Origin: Roseburia sp. 831b
GTDB lineage: Bacteria; Bacillota; Clostridia; Lachnospirales; Lachnospiraceae
Length of the DNA: 64,000 bases
NCBI RefSeq assembly: GCF_001940165.2
Contig: NZ_CP135162.1
Coordinates: forward strand, 1,105,501-1,169,500
Reading direction: 5' to 3'
Below the pieces are notes generated by a model, which saw only the letters and a list, made by a program, of their open reading frames with translations, had not been told where the DNA came from and ran no database searches. The position numbers were made by a program, and so were the translations under genes. Of this stretch, positions 15,260-25,720 are shown piece by piece. Each line of letters starts with the position of its first letter. Position 1 is the first letter of the stretch.

Positions 15260-16714
15260 ATGAATAAAATACTTTTTGCAGCGTCAGAATGTGTTCCGTT
15301 TATTAAGACCGGAGGACTTGCTGATGTCTGTGGAGCTTTACCGAAGGAATTTGATAAACGTTACTGGGATATCCGTGTGGTAATTCCAAATTATAGCTGT
15401 ATTCCGGAAAAATTCCGCAGTCAGTTTGAATATGTGACACATTTTTATATGGGGAATGGAAAGTATATCCAGAATAAATATGTCGGAGTCTTAAAGTATG
15501 AATATGAGGGAATTCTTTATTATCTGATTGATAATGAAGAGTACTTTAACTGTGCGTCACCGTATGGGGATATCCGTTACGACATCGAGAAGTTCAGCTT
15601 TTTTGACAAAGCGGTATTGTCGATGCTGCCACTTGTTGGTTTCCAGCCGGATATCATTCATTGTCACGACTGGGAGACCGGATTGATTCCGGTTTATTTG
15701 AAAAATGAATTTCAGGCAGATGCCTTTTTCTGGGGAATGAAATCCATTTTAACAATACATAACCTGAAATTCCAGGGAGTCTGGGATGCAAAGACATTGC
15801 AGGGACTGACTGGATTCCCGTCCTCACTTTTTACGCCGGATAAATTAGAGTTTCACAAAGATGCCAATATGTTAAAGGGCGGACTTGTGTATGCAGACTA
15901 TATTACAACCGTAAGCGATACGTATGCGATGGAGATTCAGACAGACGAGTACGGAGAAGGCTTAAACGGACTGCTTGCAGCGCGTCATTTTGATATGCAG
16001 GGAATTGTTAACGGAATTGATTATTCGGTTTACAATCCAAAAACTGACCCTAAGATATACACCAATTATTCCGCAGAGGATTTCAGAAAAAAGAAGATTC
16101 AGAACAAGCTGAAATTGCAGGAAGAATTAGGACTTGCGGTTGACAAGAAGAAATTCATGATAGGAATCATTTCAAGACTGACCGACCAGAAGGGCTTAGA
16201 TTTGATTAATTATGCCATGGATCAGCTTGTGGACGAGTTCACGCAGATTGTTGTCATCGGAACAGGTGCCCCACAGTACGAAAATATGTTCCGCCATTAT
16301 GCATGGAAATATCAGGACCGTGTATCTGCAAACATCTGTTATTCCGATGATCTTGCACATAAGCTCTATGCAGCTGCGGACGCCTTTTTGATGCCGTCCA
16401 GATTCGAGCCATGTGGACTGACACAGTTAATCTCGTTCCGCTATGGAACCGTTCCGATTGTGCGTGAGACCGGTGGATTAAAGGATACGGTAACACCTTA
16501 CAACGAATTTGAAAATACAGGGGATGGTTTTTCCTTTACGAACTATAACGGGGATGATATGTTAAATGTCGTAAATTACGCAAAACATATCTATTTTGAC
16601 CGCAAAAAACAGTGGAATCAGATGATTGACCGCGGTATGGCAAACGATTATTCCTGGAATGTCTCCAAAGGAAAATATGAGAATCTGTACCATTATTTAA
16701 TTGGTGATTTATAA
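15260..16714 (+). CDS. glgA: Glycogen (ADP-glucose) synthase
   Basis: A 484-residue GT5 glycosyltransferase that elongates alpha-1,4-glucan from ADP-glucose. The N-terminal KTGGLADVCGALPK loop binds the nucleotide sugar, and the C-terminal half has ISRLTDQKGLDL and PSRFEPCGLTQLISFRYGT with the conserved catalytic Glu. Start ATG 15260 is set by GGGAGG 9 bases upstream; 21 extra codons are open before it. No other glycogen genes (glgB, glgC, glgP) are adjacent, so it is a lone gene here, ended by a terminator. Confidence 0.95.
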   Translation: MNKILFAASECVPFIKTGGLADVCGALPKEFDKRYWDIRVVIPNYSCIPEKFRSQFEYVTHFYMGNGKYIQNKYVGVLKYEYEGILYYLIDNEEYFNCASPYGDIRYDIEKFSFFDKAVLSMLPLVGFQPDIIHCHDWETGLIPVYLKNEFQADAFFWGMKSILTIHNLKFQGVWDAKTLQGLTGFPSSLFTPDKLEFHKDANMLKGGLVYADYITTVSDTYAMEIQTDEYGEGLNGLLAARHFDMQGIVNGIDYSVYNPKTDPKIYTNYSAEDFRKKKIQNKLKLQEELGLAVDKKKFMIGIISRLTDQKGLDLINYAMDQLVDEFTQIVVIGTGAPQYENMFRHYAWKYQDRVSANICYSDDLAHKLYAAADAFLMPSRFEPCGLTQLISFRYGTVPIVRETGGLKDTVTPYNEFENTGDGFSFTNYNGDDMLNVVNYAKHIYFDRKKQWNQMIDRGMANDYSWNVSKGKYENLYHYLIGDL

Positions 16715-16742
16715 AAGAATAAGTTTATTCATTCTGTCCCAT

Positions 16743-16787
16743 ACTAAGAAACAGGATACCTGCGGGAATCCTGTTTCTTAGTTTTTG
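16743..16787 (+). terminator. Terminator after glgA
   Basis: A perfect 15-bp stem, ACTAAGAAACAGGAT (16743-16757) / ATCCTGTTTCTTAGT (16768-16782), with a 10-base loop, then TTTTG. One of the most stable hairpins in the window. Confidence 0.85.
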
Positions 16788-16835
16788 CGCAAAAATATAT
16801 TGGCGCATGATTGTATCGGATAGAAAGGGGAAAAG

Positions 16836-17504
16836 ATGTCAGAGGATACCAAACAAAAAAACGAACAGTTGAAAGAATTCGGTCAGATGGAGCTAAATGA
16901 GAATCGTGAGCAGCATAAGATTTCCATGATTTGCATCATTGGGGAAATTGAAGGGCATGACTGCCTTCCGTCAACGACAAAGACAACCAAGTATGAGCAT
17001 GTTTTGCCAAAACTTGCAGAAATTGAGGATTCGAATGAAATCGATGGCTTGCTGCTTCTTTTAAATACAGTAGGAGGAGATGTTGAGAGCGGTCTTGCGA
17101 TTGCAGAGATGGTTGCATCCATCAGCAAGCCAACCGTTTCCCTTGTATTAGGAGGAAGTCATTCCATCGGCGTGCCACTTGCGGTTTCCACCGATTATTC
17201 GTTTATCGTGCCAACCGGAACCATGGTGATTCATCCGGTCAGAATGAGCGGCACTGTGATTGGGGCAAAACAGACCTATGATTATTTCAAACAGATGCAG
17301 GATCGGATTTTAGGGTTTATCTCCTCACACTGTGGAGCAAAGGAAGAACGCATCGAACAGCTGATGATGAATACTACCATGTTGTCAAAAGATTTGGGAA
17401 GTATTCTGGTAGGAAAACAGGCGGTGGAAGAGCATCTTATTGATGAGGTCGGCGGAATTGACAAAGCATTCCTGAAACTGCACGAAATCATCAAAAACCA
17501 ATAA
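16836..17504 (+). CDS. ClpP-fold serine protease, TepA-like
   Basis: A 222-residue protein of the ClpP/crotonase fold. The presumed nucleophile Ser is in GGSHSIGVPLAV and the His in TMVIHPVRM, spaced as in ClpP. The N-terminal helical extension and this Ser motif match the TepA (translocation-enhancing) subgroup rather than true ClpP. TepA-type genes precede spoIIIE/ftsK in Bacillus, and here too ftsK follows two genes on. The protease is presumably cytosolic and ATPase-independent. GGGG-AAAAG before the ATG is an ordinary ribosome site. Confidence 0.85.
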   Translation: MSEDTKQKNEQLKEFGQMELNENREQHKISMICIIGEIEGHDCLPSTTKTTKYEHVLPKLAEIEDSNEIDGLLLLLNTVGGDVESGLAIAEMVASISKPTVSLVLGGSHSIGVPLAVSTDYSFIVPTGTMVIHPVRMSGTVIGAKQTYDYFKQMQDRILGFISSHCGAKEERIEQLMMNTTMLSKDLGSILVGKQAVEEHLIDEVGGIDKAFLKLHEIIKNQ

Positions 17505-17532
17505 TGACATTTCGAGGCAAATATGATAAAAT
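17504..17532 (+). promoter_or_regulatory. Possible promoter of uppP
   Basis: ATGACA (17504-17509) and TAAAAT (17527-17532), one mismatch each from consensus, are spaced by 17 bases, directly after the TepA-like gene. Confidence 0.5.
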
Positions 17533-17599
17533 AAATTCATATGTGTAGTTGAATAGAACGTATGTGCGAATAAAAACACATCAGACAAAGGAGGAAAAA

Positions 17600-18478
17600 A
17601 TGTCATTATTGCAGGCAATTTTTATGGGTATCATCCAGGGATTGACAGAATTTTTGCCAGTCAGCAGTTCGGGACATCTGGCTCTTTTTAAGAATCTGTT
17701 TGGAGTTAAGACAGAAACAGGATTGTTATTTGACGTGTTGTTACATTTAGGAACCTTGATAGCAATCTTTGTAGTCTATTATAAAGATCTTTTCCGCATG
17801 ATTGTAGAAGGATGCGGAATTCTATATGATGCAGCGCTAAATGTTGGTACATTTTTTAAAAACAGGCTGCATCATGAGGAGCTTCCTTATCGAAGAGTGA
17901 TTCACAACAGTTATCGCAAATTTGTGATGCTTGTGATTGTTTCCACGATTCCGACCGGAATTATTGGAATTGTCGGATCTGATTTGGTGGAGATGTCCGA
18001 ACAGATTCTGATTGTTCCGGGAATCTGTCTGATTATCACCGGAGTGTTATTGTTGATTGCACAACATCACCCGGATGGAAAAAAGACACCCAAGACCGTT
18101 ACATATTCGAATGCATTTGGAATTGGAATTGCACAGGGAATCGCAACCATGCCGGGTCTCTCAAGGTCTGGAACCACAATTGCAGCATGCATGATGAGCG
18201 GATTCAGCCGTAATTTTGCGGTGAAATATTCTTTTATCATGTCCATACCTGCAATTCTTGGCGCGGTTGTAAAGGAATTGATTGGTGCGTCCGGTATCGC
18301 AGTATCCCATACAGAGATGCTTTATTATCTCATCGGAACCGTGATTGCCGGAGTCGTTGGATATATTTGTATGAAAACAATGCTGGTTGTCGTAAGAAAG
18401 AAAAAATTTACGGGATTTTCCATCTATTGTTTTATCATCGGTGCGTTTTCCATCGGCGGATATTTTTATTTAAATTAG
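17600..18478 (+). CDS. uppP: Undecaprenyl-diphosphatase
   Basis: A 292-residue polytopic membrane protein that dephosphorylates undecaprenyl pyrophosphate to recycle the carrier lipid for wall synthesis, and confers bacitracin tolerance. The two family motifs are intact: FLPVSSSGHLAL near the N terminus and PGLSRSGTTIAA in the second half. Around eight hydrophobic segments are visible. AAGGAGG 6-7 bases upstream fixes ATG 17600; the frame is open for 17 codons before it. An 80-residue soluble-looking loop after the first helices is family-typical. Confidence 0.95.
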   Translation: MSLLQAIFMGIIQGLTEFLPVSSSGHLALFKNLFGVKTETGLLFDVLLHLGTLIAIFVVYYKDLFRMIVEGCGILYDAALNVGTFFKNRLHHEELPYRRVIHNSYRKFVMLVIVSTIPTGIIGIVGSDLVEMSEQILIVPGICLIITGVLLLIAQHHPDGKKTPKTVTYSNAFGIGIAQGIATMPGLSRSGTTIAACMMSGFSRNFAVKYSFIMSIPAILGAVVKELIGASGIAVSHTEMLYYLIGTVIAGVVGYICMKTMLVVVRKKKFTGFSIYCFIIGAFSIGGYFYLN

Positions 18479-18497
18479 TTTTTGGAGGTAGTAGTAA

Positions 18498-21212
18498 TTG
18501 GCAGCAACGGGAAGTCGCAAGAGTTCTTCTGGAAAGAAAAAATCAACCAGAGCAAAATCAAATACCAGTCGAAAAGGTACAAGAGGAAAAAATAAGACAC
18601 CGGAGGTATCTTTTGAGCGGGAGGTTATTCTGTGGATTGTGGTGGCAATTTCACTTCTTCTTTTCATCAGTAACTTTGGATTTGGTGGAAAAATCGGAAA
18701 TGCATTCAGCCGGTTTTTCTTTGGTATCTTTGGTTTAATTGCATATATTTTTCCAATTGTTTTATTAGTTGGAACATTTTTTGCAGTTTCAAACAAAGGA
18801 AATCGTCTTGCAACAGTAAAAATCATAGCAACAGTGTTATTTGTGTCCTTTTTATGCATGTTTATTGAACTTGTGTTAAATGGCTCAGACGTTGTGTCGG
18901 CGATAGAAGCGTATCGATACAGCTTTGAAAATAAAAATGGCGGTGGTCTCATTGGTGGATTCCTTGCCAAAATATTATGCCCAAATTTTGGACTCATTGG
19001 TTCGTATGTAATTGATGTGATTGTGCTTATTATTTCACTGGTGCTTATCACGGAAAAGTCAGCACTTCTTGGAATGAAACGGGGCGGACAAAAAGTTTAT
19101 CAGTCAGCAAAAGAGAGTAACGAGCGCCATCGCGAGATTCAGGAGTTAAGACGCGAGGAGCGAAAACGCCGCAGAATGGATCAAAAAGTAGCCGGCGTCG
19201 CTGCTGATACAAGAATTCTTTCCAAGGAAGAACTTTTATCAAAAGAGGCATTGCCATCGGATGAATTAAATGAAATCAATCCGGAAATGATGGAAGATTT
19301 GCCGGAAATAAAAGAGGAAAGTCATGTGACTTTAACATCTGTGAACGATTCGGATGAGCATGAGCCTTCTTATGGGGGACAGTCCTTCTATCAGGAACCG
19401 GAATTTTCTATGGAACCGAAGGTTACTATGGAACCGGAGGTTACTATGGAGCCAAAGGTTACTATGGAACCAAAGGCTACTATGGAACCAACCGGCTTTG
19501 AGGCAGCCACAGCTTATGAGGAGGAACCTCCTTATGAAGAAACCCCGGCTTTTGAAACGGCGCTATCCTATGATACAGTACCTCTGCACGAGGAAGAACC
19601 TGTTCAGGAAGCTCCCCCTGTCTTTGAAAATAATCTTGATAAGGAGCCAAAGGCAGAATATGACGAGGATTCCCTATACGGTGAAGATGTACCGCTTGAT
19701 GATACCGCCTGCGCACCTGCGCCAGAGCCAAAACAGGAATATGTATATCCTCCGGTTTCGCTTTTGACCAAAGGCAATCAGACAATGTCGTTAGATTCCA
19801 AGCGTCATTTACAGGAAACTGCCGCAAAACTGCAGACAACCCTTAAGAACTTTGGCGTGAATGTCACGATTACCAATGTAAGCTGTGGTCCTGCGGTAAC
19901 ACGTTATGAATTGCAGCCTGAGATGGGCGTTAAGGTCAGCAAAATTGTCAATCTTGCCGATGACATCAAGCTAAATCTTGCCGCTGCAGACATTCGAATT
20001 GAAGCACCGATTCCGGGAAAAGCCGCAGTCGGAATTGAAGTTCCAAACAAAGAAAATGTTACGGTAATGTTCCGGGATCTAGTGGAATCTGAAGAATTTG
20101 AAAAGCATCCATCCAAACTGGCGTTCTGTGTCGGAAAAGACATCGGTGGAAAAGTTACCGTTGCAGATATTGCCAAAATGCCACATTTATTAATTGCTGG
20201 TGCGACCGGTTCTGGTAAATCGGTTTGTATCAATACCATTATCATGAGTATCTTGTACAAAGCGGATCCGAAAGAGGTAAAGCTAATCATGATAGATCCA
20301 AAAGTAGTAGAATTGAGCGTCTACAACGGAATTCCACACCTGATGATTCCGGTTGTAACAGACCCGAAGAAAGCTGCTGGAGCATTGCATTGGGCAGTGG
20401 CAGAGATGACAGAGCGTTATCAGAAATTTGCGGATTACAATGTGCGTGATTTAAAAGGATACAATGCAAAAGTTGATGCGATAAAAGATATTGATGATCC
20501 GAACAAACCGGAGAAAATGCCACAGATTGTCATTATTGTGGACGAGTTAGCAGATCTTATGATGGTGGCACCAGGGGATGTGGAAGAAGCGATTTGCCGT
20601 CTGGCACAGCTTGCAAGAGCAGCCGGAATCCACTTGATTATCGCAACCCAAAGACCGTCTGTTAATGTTATCACCGGTCTGATTAAGGCAAATATGCCAA
20701 GCCGTATTGCGTTTGCTGTGACATCCGGTATTGATTCTCGCACCATTTTGGATATGAACGGTGCAGAAAAATTGCTTGGAAAAGGAGATATGCTGTTTAA
20801 TCCGCAAGGCGTCCCGAAACCGCTTCGTGTCCAGGGAGCACTGGTAACCGATAAAGAGGTTTCCGATGTTGTGGAATTCTTAAAAGAACACAACGGTCAT
20901 GCAGCATATAATCCGTCGATTGAAGAAAAAATGAAGTCCGTCGAGAACACAACCACAAGCATCGGAGGAGATTCCGGTGCAGACGATGGAAGGGATGCTT
21001 ACTTTGCGGACGCTGCAAAGCTTCTAATCGAAAAAGAAAAAGGTTCCATTGGAATGCTCCAGCGTTATTTTAAGGTTGGATTCAATCGTGCCGCAAGAAT
21101 TATGGATCAGTTAGAGGAGGCCGGAATTGTCGGACCGGAAGAGGGAACAAAGCCAAGAAAAGTACTCATGTCGCCAGAACAATTTCAAGAATTTGTTGAC
21201 GAATATCTATAA
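18498..21212 (+). CDS. ftsK: DNA translocase FtsK/SpoIIIE
   Basis: A 904-residue septal DNA pump. It starts at TTG 18498, with GGAGG 10 bases upstream and no better ATG. A basic N-terminal tail is followed by four transmembrane segments (about residues 35-180), a long acidic linker (about 200-420), the RecA-like motor with Walker [12 protein letters not shown] and Walker [12 protein letters not shown], and a C-terminal winged-helix gamma domain ([31 protein letters not shown]). It clears chromosome from the septum in division and probably in sporulation. The linker contains five 18-bp tandem repeats (19407-19496). Confidence 0.95.
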   Translation: MAATGSRKSSSGKKKSTRAKSNTSRKGTRGKNKTPEVSFEREVILWIVVAISLLLFISNFGFGGKIGNAFSRFFFGIFGLIAYIFPIVLLVGTFFAVSNKGNRLATVKIIATVLFVSFLCMFIELVLNGSDVVSAIEAYRYSFENKNGGGLIGGFLAKILCPNFGLIGSYVIDVIVLIISLVLITEKSALLGMKRGGQKVYQSAKESNERHREIQELRREERKRRRMDQKVAGVAADTRILSKEELLSKEALPSDELNEINPEMMEDLPEIKEESHVTLTSVNDSDEHEPSYGGQSFYQEPEFSMEPKVTMEPEVTMEPKVTMEPKATMEPTGFEAATAYEEEPPYEETPAFETALSYDTVPLHEEEPVQEAPPVFENNLDKEPKAEYDEDSLYGEDVPLDDTACAPAPEPKQEYVYPPVSLLTKGNQTMSLDSKRHLQETAAKLQTTLKNFGVNVTITNVSCGPAVTRYELQPEMGVKVSKIVNLADDIKLNLAAADIRIEAPIPGKAAVGIEVPNKENVTVMFRDLVESEEFEKHPSKLAFCVGKDIGGKVTVADIAKMPHLLIAGATGSGKSVCINTIIMSILYKADPKEVKLIMIDPKVVELSVYNGIPHLMIPVVTDPKKAAGALHWAVAEMTERYQKFADYNVRDLKGYNAKVDAIKDIDDPNKPEKMPQIVIIVDELADLMMVAPGDVEEAICRLAQLARAAGIHLIIATQRPSVNVITGLIKANMPSRIAFAVTSGIDSRTILDMNGAEKLLGKGDMLFNPQGVPKPLRVQGALVTDKEVSDVVEFLKEHNGHAAYNPSIEEKMKSVENTTTSIGGDSGADDGRDAYFADAAKLLIEKEKGSIGMLQRYFKVGFNRAARIMDQLEEAGIVGPEEGTKPRKVLMSPEQFQEFVDEYL
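19407..19496 (+). repeat. Five 18-bp tandem repeats inside ftsK linker
   Basis: Five in-frame, slightly diverged 18-base units encode the hexapeptide TMEPKV (variants [18 protein letters not shown]). They lie in the acidic, presumably disordered linker between the membrane and motor domains. The unit number is likely to vary between strains. Confidence 0.85.
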
Positions 21213-21317
21213 ACGTGGTACATACTAAGGGTAGTCTTTTATAAGCTTATCACATACAAGATATTGATTGATAAGCTATACTAATAAAGAGGAGAAATGA
21301 AAGGAACGGTAGTTAGT

Positions 21318-22988
21318 ATGAAAAGTGATATCGAAATCGCACAGGAAGCAGTCATGAAACCAATCACAGAGGTAGCAAAAGCGTTAGAGATTCCAGAGGA
21401 TGATTTAGAGCTTTATGGCAAATATAAAGCAAAACTTTCCGATGAATTGATGAATCGTGTGAAAGACAATCCAGATGGAAAATTAATTCTTGTTACAGCA
21501 ATCAATCCAACTCCTGCAGGAGAAGGAAAAACAACTACAAGTGTAGGTTTGGGAGAAGCGTTTGGACGTCTTGGAAAAAAGGCTGTCATTGCACTTCGTG
21601 AGCCATCACTTGGACCATGTTTTGGAATCAAAGGTGGAGCTGCAGGCGGCGGTTATGCCCAGGTTGTTCCAATGGAGGACTTAAATCTTCATTTTACCGG
21701 AGATTTTCATGCCATTACCTCCGCAAACAATTTGCTGGCAGCTTTGTTAGACAACCATATCCAGCAGGGCAATGTTTTGGGAATTGATCCAAGACAGATT
21801 GTATGGAAACGTTGTATGGATATGAACGACCGTGTCCTTCGAAATATTGTGGTTGGATTAGGAAGCAAGATGGACGGAATGGTCAGAGAAGATCATTTTG
21901 TAATCACAGTTGCATCTGAAATCATGGCGGTTCTTTGCCTTGCAGATGACATGCATGACTTAAAGAGACGCCTTGGCAGAATTATTGTTGCTTATACCTT
22001 TGACGGAAAACCTGTGACAGCAGACGATTTACAGGCAACCGGAGCGATGGCAGCACTTTTAAAAGATGCGTTAAAACCAAATCTGATTCAGACCTTAGAG
22101 CACACACCTGCCATTGTACACGGCGGACCATTTGCAAACATTGCACACGGATGTAACAGTGTCCGTGCCACAAAGACAGCATTAAAATTAGCAGATTATG
22201 TGATTACAGAGGCTGGTTTTGGTGCAGACTTAGGAGCAGAGAAGTTCTTCGATATCAAGTGCAGAAAAGCAGGTTTAAAACCAGATGCAGTTGTTTTAGT
22301 TGCAACTGTGCGTGCTTTGAAATATAATGGTGGAGTGGCAAAAGAAGATCTTGCAACAGAAAATATGGAAGCTTTAAAGAAAGGTATCGTAAATTTAGAG
22401 AAACATATCGAAAACCTTCAGAAATATGGCGTACCGGTTGTTGTAACCTTAAATTCTTTTGTGACAGATACCAAAGCAGAAACCGATTACATTGAGAACT
22501 TCTGTAAAGAGCGTGACTGCGAGTTCGCCTTATCCGAAGTATGGGAAAAAGGCGGCGAAGGCGGTATCGCACTTGCAAATAAAGTATTAGAAACAATTGA
22601 GACAAAGAAGAGCAGCTTCAAAGTCTTATACGAAGATGATTTATCGTTAGAAGAAAAGATTGAAAAAGTTGCAACAGAAATTTATGGAGCAGATGGTGTG
22701 ACATACTCATCGGCAGCAAAGAAAGAACTGAAACGTATCACAGACTTAGGACTTAGCAAATTCCCGGTCTGCATGGCAAAGACACAGTACTCCTTATCCG
22801 ATGACGCCAAAAAATTAGGCCGTCCAACCGGATTTAAAATAAATGTCAGAGAGGTTTACGTTTCAGCCGGAGCTGGATTTGTAGTTGCCGTTACAGGAGC
22901 CATCATGACAATGCCTGGCCTTTCCAAACAGCCAGCTGCATATGGCATCGATGTAAATGATGACGGAGTCATCACCGGATTGTTCTAA
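21318..22988 (+). CDS. fhs: Formate--tetrahydrofolate ligase
   Basis: A 556-residue enzyme that makes 10-formyl-THF from formate, ATP and THF (EC 6.3.4.3), for purine synthesis or the methyl branch of the Wood-Ljungdahl pathway. The P-loop [17 protein letters not shown] is intact, as is the family stretch [26 protein letters not shown] 21318 gives the usual family length of 556; the in-frame ATG at 21297 lies only 2 bases after AAAGAGGAG, which is too close. It pairs with folD 22 bases downstream. The 21213-21317 leader holds an imperfect inverted repeat (ATAAGCTTATCA / TGATAAGCTAT) of unknown role. Confidence 0.95.
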   Translation: MKSDIEIAQEAVMKPITEVAKALEIPEDDLELYGKYKAKLSDELMNRVKDNPDGKLILVTAINPTPAGEGKTTTSVGLGEAFGRLGKKAVIALREPSLGPCFGIKGGAAGGGYAQVVPMEDLNLHFTGDFHAITSANNLLAALLDNHIQQGNVLGIDPRQIVWKRCMDMNDRVLRNIVVGLGSKMDGMVREDHFVITVASEIMAVLCLADDMHDLKRRLGRIIVAYTFDGKPVTADDLQATGAMAALLKDALKPNLIQTLEHTPAIVHGGPFANIAHGCNSVRATKTALKLADYVITEAGFGADLGAEKFFDIKCRKAGLKPDAVVLVATVRALKYNGGVAKEDLATENMEALKKGIVNLEKHIENLQKYGVPVVVTLNSFVTDTKAETDYIENFCKERDCEFALSEVWEKGGEGGIALANKVLETIETKKSSFKVLYEDDLSLEEKIEKVATEIYGADGVTYSSAAKKELKRITDLGLSKFPVCMAKTQYSLSDDAKKLGRPTGFKINVREVYVSAGAGFVVAVTGAIMTMPGLSKQPAAYGIDVNDDGVITGLF

Positions 22989-23010
22989 AACAGAAAGGTA
23001 TGGGAAATAC

Positions 23011-23862
23011 ATGACACAGATAATCGACGGAAAAAGAATATCACTTGAAATCAAGGATGAATTAAAAGAAAAAGTTGCAAGGTTAAAAGAAGAGGGAAAG
23101 GAATGTTGTCTGGCCGTTATTCAGGTTGGAAATGATCCTGCTTCCAGTGTTTACGTGCGAAACAAGAAAAAAGCATGTGAGTACATTGGAATCCGCTCCC
23201 TTTCCTATGAATTGCCAGAAGAGACAACCGAGGAAGAACTGTTAGCATTAATCCAGAAATTAAATCAGGATGCTTCTGTACATGGAATCTTAGTGCAGCT
23301 TCCGGTACCAAAACACATCGTAGAAGATCATATCATCAAAGCGATTGACCCAAGAAAAGATGTGGACGGTTTTCATCCGATGAACGTTGGTGCGCTCACA
23401 ATTGGAGAGCGTGGTTTTGTGTCATGTACACCTGCCGGAATTATCCAGTTATTAAAACGTTCTGACATAGACATCGAAGGCAAAAACTGTGTTGTTATCG
23501 GAAGAAGCAATATTGTCGGAAAACCAATGGCACTTCTGATGCTTCGTGAGAATGCGACAGTAACCATCGCACATTCCAGAACAAAGAATTTAAAAGAGCT
23601 TTGTAAGACTGCGGATATTTTAATTGTCGCAATCGGAAAGCCAAAATTTATTACAGCAGAATACGTAAAAGAAGGTGCCGTTGTCATTGATGTCGGAATT
23701 CACCGCAATGCAGAAAACAAATTGTGTGGTGATGTCGATTATGAGGATGTCGCACCACATACAGCAGCGATCACACCGGTTCCTGGTGGAGTTGGTCCGA
23801 TGACCATTGCCATGTTAATGCATAACTGTGTGGAGGCAATGGAAGCAGTTACGTTATCTTAG
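23011..23862 (+). CDS. folD: Methylene-THF dehydrogenase / methenyl-THF cyclohydrolase
   Basis: A 283-residue bifunctional enzyme (EC 1.5.1.5 and 3.5.4.9) that interconverts 5,10-methylene-, methenyl- and 10-formyl-THF. Motifs include the catalytic Lys region YVRNKKKACEYIGI, GILVQLPVPKH, GRSNIVGKPMA of the cofactor-binding domain, and the C-terminal PVPGGVGPMTIAML. ATG 23011 gives the standard family length; earlier in-frame ATGs overlap the fhs end. Together with fhs it supplies or consumes C1 units from formate. Confidence 0.95.
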   Translation: MTQIIDGKRISLEIKDELKEKVARLKEEGKECCLAVIQVGNDPASSVYVRNKKKACEYIGIRSLSYELPEETTEEELLALIQKLNQDASVHGILVQLPVPKHIVEDHIIKAIDPRKDVDGFHPMNVGALTIGERGFVSCTPAGIIQLLKRSDIDIEGKNCVVIGRSNIVGKPMALLMLRENATVTIAHSRTKNLKELCKTADILIVAIGKPKFITAEYVKEGAVVIDVGIHRNAENKLCGDVDYEDVAPHTAAITPVPGGVGPMTIAMLMHNCVEAMEAVTLS

Positions 23863-23908
23863 ATTTTCACAGAAACTACATACGAAGGAAAGATAGAAAG
23901 GATTCTCT

Positions 23909-25027
23909 ATGAAGTGTGCAAAATGTGGAGCTGAATTAAAAGTCGGCTGTATCTATTGTTCGGTCTGTGGACAGGAAGCTCAGATTGTCCCGGATTACAG
24001 TATTTTAGAAGATGATTATTTAAGAGCGTTGTTAGAAGAGGAAAATAAGCCAAAGGAAGAGAAAAAGCCTTTGCCAAAACAACCGGTGAAAAAGAAGAAG
24101 AAAAAATGGCCATGGATTCTGTTACTTGTTGTCATTATCGTCTTAACGATAGGGGCTATTGTCGGACTTAAGATGTACCGCAATTATATGAATGAAAATT
24201 CGTATGATTATCAAATGAAAATGGCAGAATCAGAGCTTACCGACCGCAATTATGAAAATGCGCTTGGCTATTACAAGAATGCGTTAAAACTTTCACCAAA
24301 TGATGTAAAAGTACGAATTGCCATGGCAAAAATTTACATGGAACAGCGCGATTACGATTCTGCTATGGTATTGTTGATGGATGTCATCCAGTTGGATGAT
24401 GATAATGTAGATGCTTACAAGCTCTTGATTGAAATCTACGAAAAGAAAAATGACTATGATAGTATCATTGCATTAAAAGAAGATGTGAAAGATGAAAAGA
24501 TACTTGCTTTATTCCAGGATTATACGGTAGAACAACCGGAATTTTCCGAAGAGGAGGGCGAGTATGACGAATTTATCACCGTAGAACTTACCTCACCGGA
24601 TGACGATACGATTTATTATACCTTAGACGGTTCGGATCCAATCGAAAAAGGGAAAAAATACGAAAAACCGATTGAGTTTGAAGAAGCCGGAACTTATGAA
24701 CTGCGTGCGGTATGCTGTAATGACAAGGACATTTACAGTGACGTGGCAGAGGCAACGTATGTGATTAAACCAAAACAGCCGGATACACCGGTTGTCACAC
24801 CGGACGGCGGTGATTTTTCCCAGGAGACTCTCATCACCATTGAAGTGCCGGAGGGATGCAGCGCATACTACACATTCGACAACACCAAACCGACAACCGA
24901 ATCGACCAGATATGAAGGACCGTTTGCAGCTCCTGCCGGAAAAAATATTCTTCGTGTGATTGTTGTGGATGAGACAACAGGACTTGTAAGCGATGAGTAC
25001 AGCAGACAGTTTACCTATCGTCCTTAG
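23909..25027 (+). CDS. Zinc-ribbon, membrane-anchored TPR protein with CHB_HEX-type domains
   Basis: A 372-residue protein with an unusual architecture. Residues 1-25 are a zinc ribbon with two CxxC pairs (CAKCG, CSVCG). A Lys/Glu-rich stretch follows, then one transmembrane helix (about 67-88) placed after KKKKKKWPW, suggesting the ribbon is inside the cell. Residues about 105-190 look like two or three TPR helices (NYENALGYYKNALKLSPND). Two beta-rich modules follow (about 215-290 and 295-370) that resemble chitobiase/beta-hexosaminidase C-terminal domains: IYYTLDGSDPIEKGKKY and AYYTFDNTKPTTESTRY. Such modules may bind wall glycans. Function unknown. Confidence 0.8.
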   Translation: MKCAKCGAELKVGCIYCSVCGQEAQIVPDYSILEDDYLRALLEEENKPKEEKKPLPKQPVKKKKKKWPWILLLVVIIVLTIGAIVGLKMYRNYMNENSYDYQMKMAESELTDRNYENALGYYKNALKLSPNDVKVRIAMAKIYMEQRDYDSAMVLLMDVIQLDDDNVDAYKLLIEIYEKKNDYDSIIALKEDVKDEKILALFQDYTVEQPEFSEEEGEYDEFITVELTSPDDDTIYYTLDGSDPIEKGKKYEKPIEFEEAGTYELRAVCCNDKDIYSDVAEATYVIKPKQPDTPVVTPDGGDFSQETLITIEVPEGCSAYYTFDNTKPTTESTRYEGPFAAPAGKNILRVIVVDETTGLVSDEYSRQFTYRP

Positions 25028-25058
25028 ATAAAAACAGAACTTTTCGTATTGTTACAAC

Positions 25059-25112
25059 AAAAAAGCTATCGCCGCAGGATTATCTAAAATTCTTGCAGCG
25101 ATAGCTTTTCTT
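25059..25112. terminator. Bidirectional terminator between convergent genes
   Basis: AAAAGCTATCG (25061-25071) pairs with CGATAGCTTTT (25099-25109), extended by partial pairing of GCAG/CTGC-type bases inside. A-run and T-run on the two sides serve both the TPR protein gene (+) and xpt (-). Confidence 0.75.
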
Positions 25113-25125
25113 TAACATATGTATT

Positions 25126-25701
25126 TTATTCTTCCTCAAACACGATGGAGTCTTTTTTCATCTGTTTGATTCTTGCAAGGGCATAAACTTCAATTCCCTG
25201 TGCATTTAACTTTTCACGTCCCGGCTGGAAGGATTTCTCAATTAAAACGCCGATACCGGCAACTGTGGCGTGGGCTTTTCGAAGAAGACGGATTGCTCCG
25301 GTTGCAGCCTCACCGTTTGCGAGGAAGTCATCGACAATCAAAACATGGTCATTTTCTGAAATATACTTCTGGGAAAGTGTCAGCTCATAGCTGGTTCCCT
25401 TGGTAAAAGAAGTGACAATGGTCTGGAATAAATGGTCATTTAAAACCTTGGACGGCTGTTTCTTTAAGATAATAAGCGGTACGCCAAGAGAGTTTGCTAC
25501 CATTAAGGCAGGTGCAATGCCAGAACTTTCGATTGTAACTACTTTTGTAATTCCACGACCCTTAAAATGGTCTGCAATGTCGGCACCAATCTGCTGCATA
25601 AAAGCCGGATCAATCTGATGATTGATAAATCCATCGACTCTTAAAATGTCCTCATCTACCGCAATCCCCTCATTTAAAATTTTCTCTTCGAGTAATTTCA
25701 T
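25126..25701 (-). CDS. xpt: Xanthine phosphoribosyltransferase
   Basis: A 191-residue type I PRTase that converts xanthine and PRPP to XMP. It has the xanthine-specific start MKLLEEKILNEG, the TIESSGIAPALMVANSLGVP stretch and the PRPP loop VLIVDDFLANGEAA. On its strand GGAGG lies 5-6 bases before ATG 25701; four further codons upstream (ATG 25713) are less likely. In many Firmicutes xpt is controlled by a purine riboswitch; the 90 bases upstream here show no such element but contain palindromes (25721-25736 and 25759-25775). It faces the preceding gene across a shared terminator. Confidence 0.92.
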   Translation of the reverse strand: MKLLEEKILNEGIAVDEDILRVDGFINHQIDPAFMQQIGADIADHFKGRGITKVVTIESSGIAPALMVANSLGVPLIILKKQPSKVLNDHLFQTIVTSFTKGTSYELTLSQKYISENDHVLIVDDFLANGEAATGAIRLLRKAHATVAGIGVLIEKSFQPGREKLNAQGIEVYALARIKQMKKDSIVFEEE

Positions 25702-25720
25702 AAAATCCTCCATTCCGGTG

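Noticed and set aside
18470..19051. 193-codon - strand frame over the start of ftsK
   Set aside because: Antisense to the membrane domain of FtsK, with no known domain or ribosome site; a shadow frame.
21236..21285. Inverted repeat ATAAGCTTATCA / TGATAAGCTAT before fhs as a riboswitch
   Set aside because: Only an imperfect 9-11-bp repeat with no recognisable folate or THF aptamer; noted only in the fhs entry.
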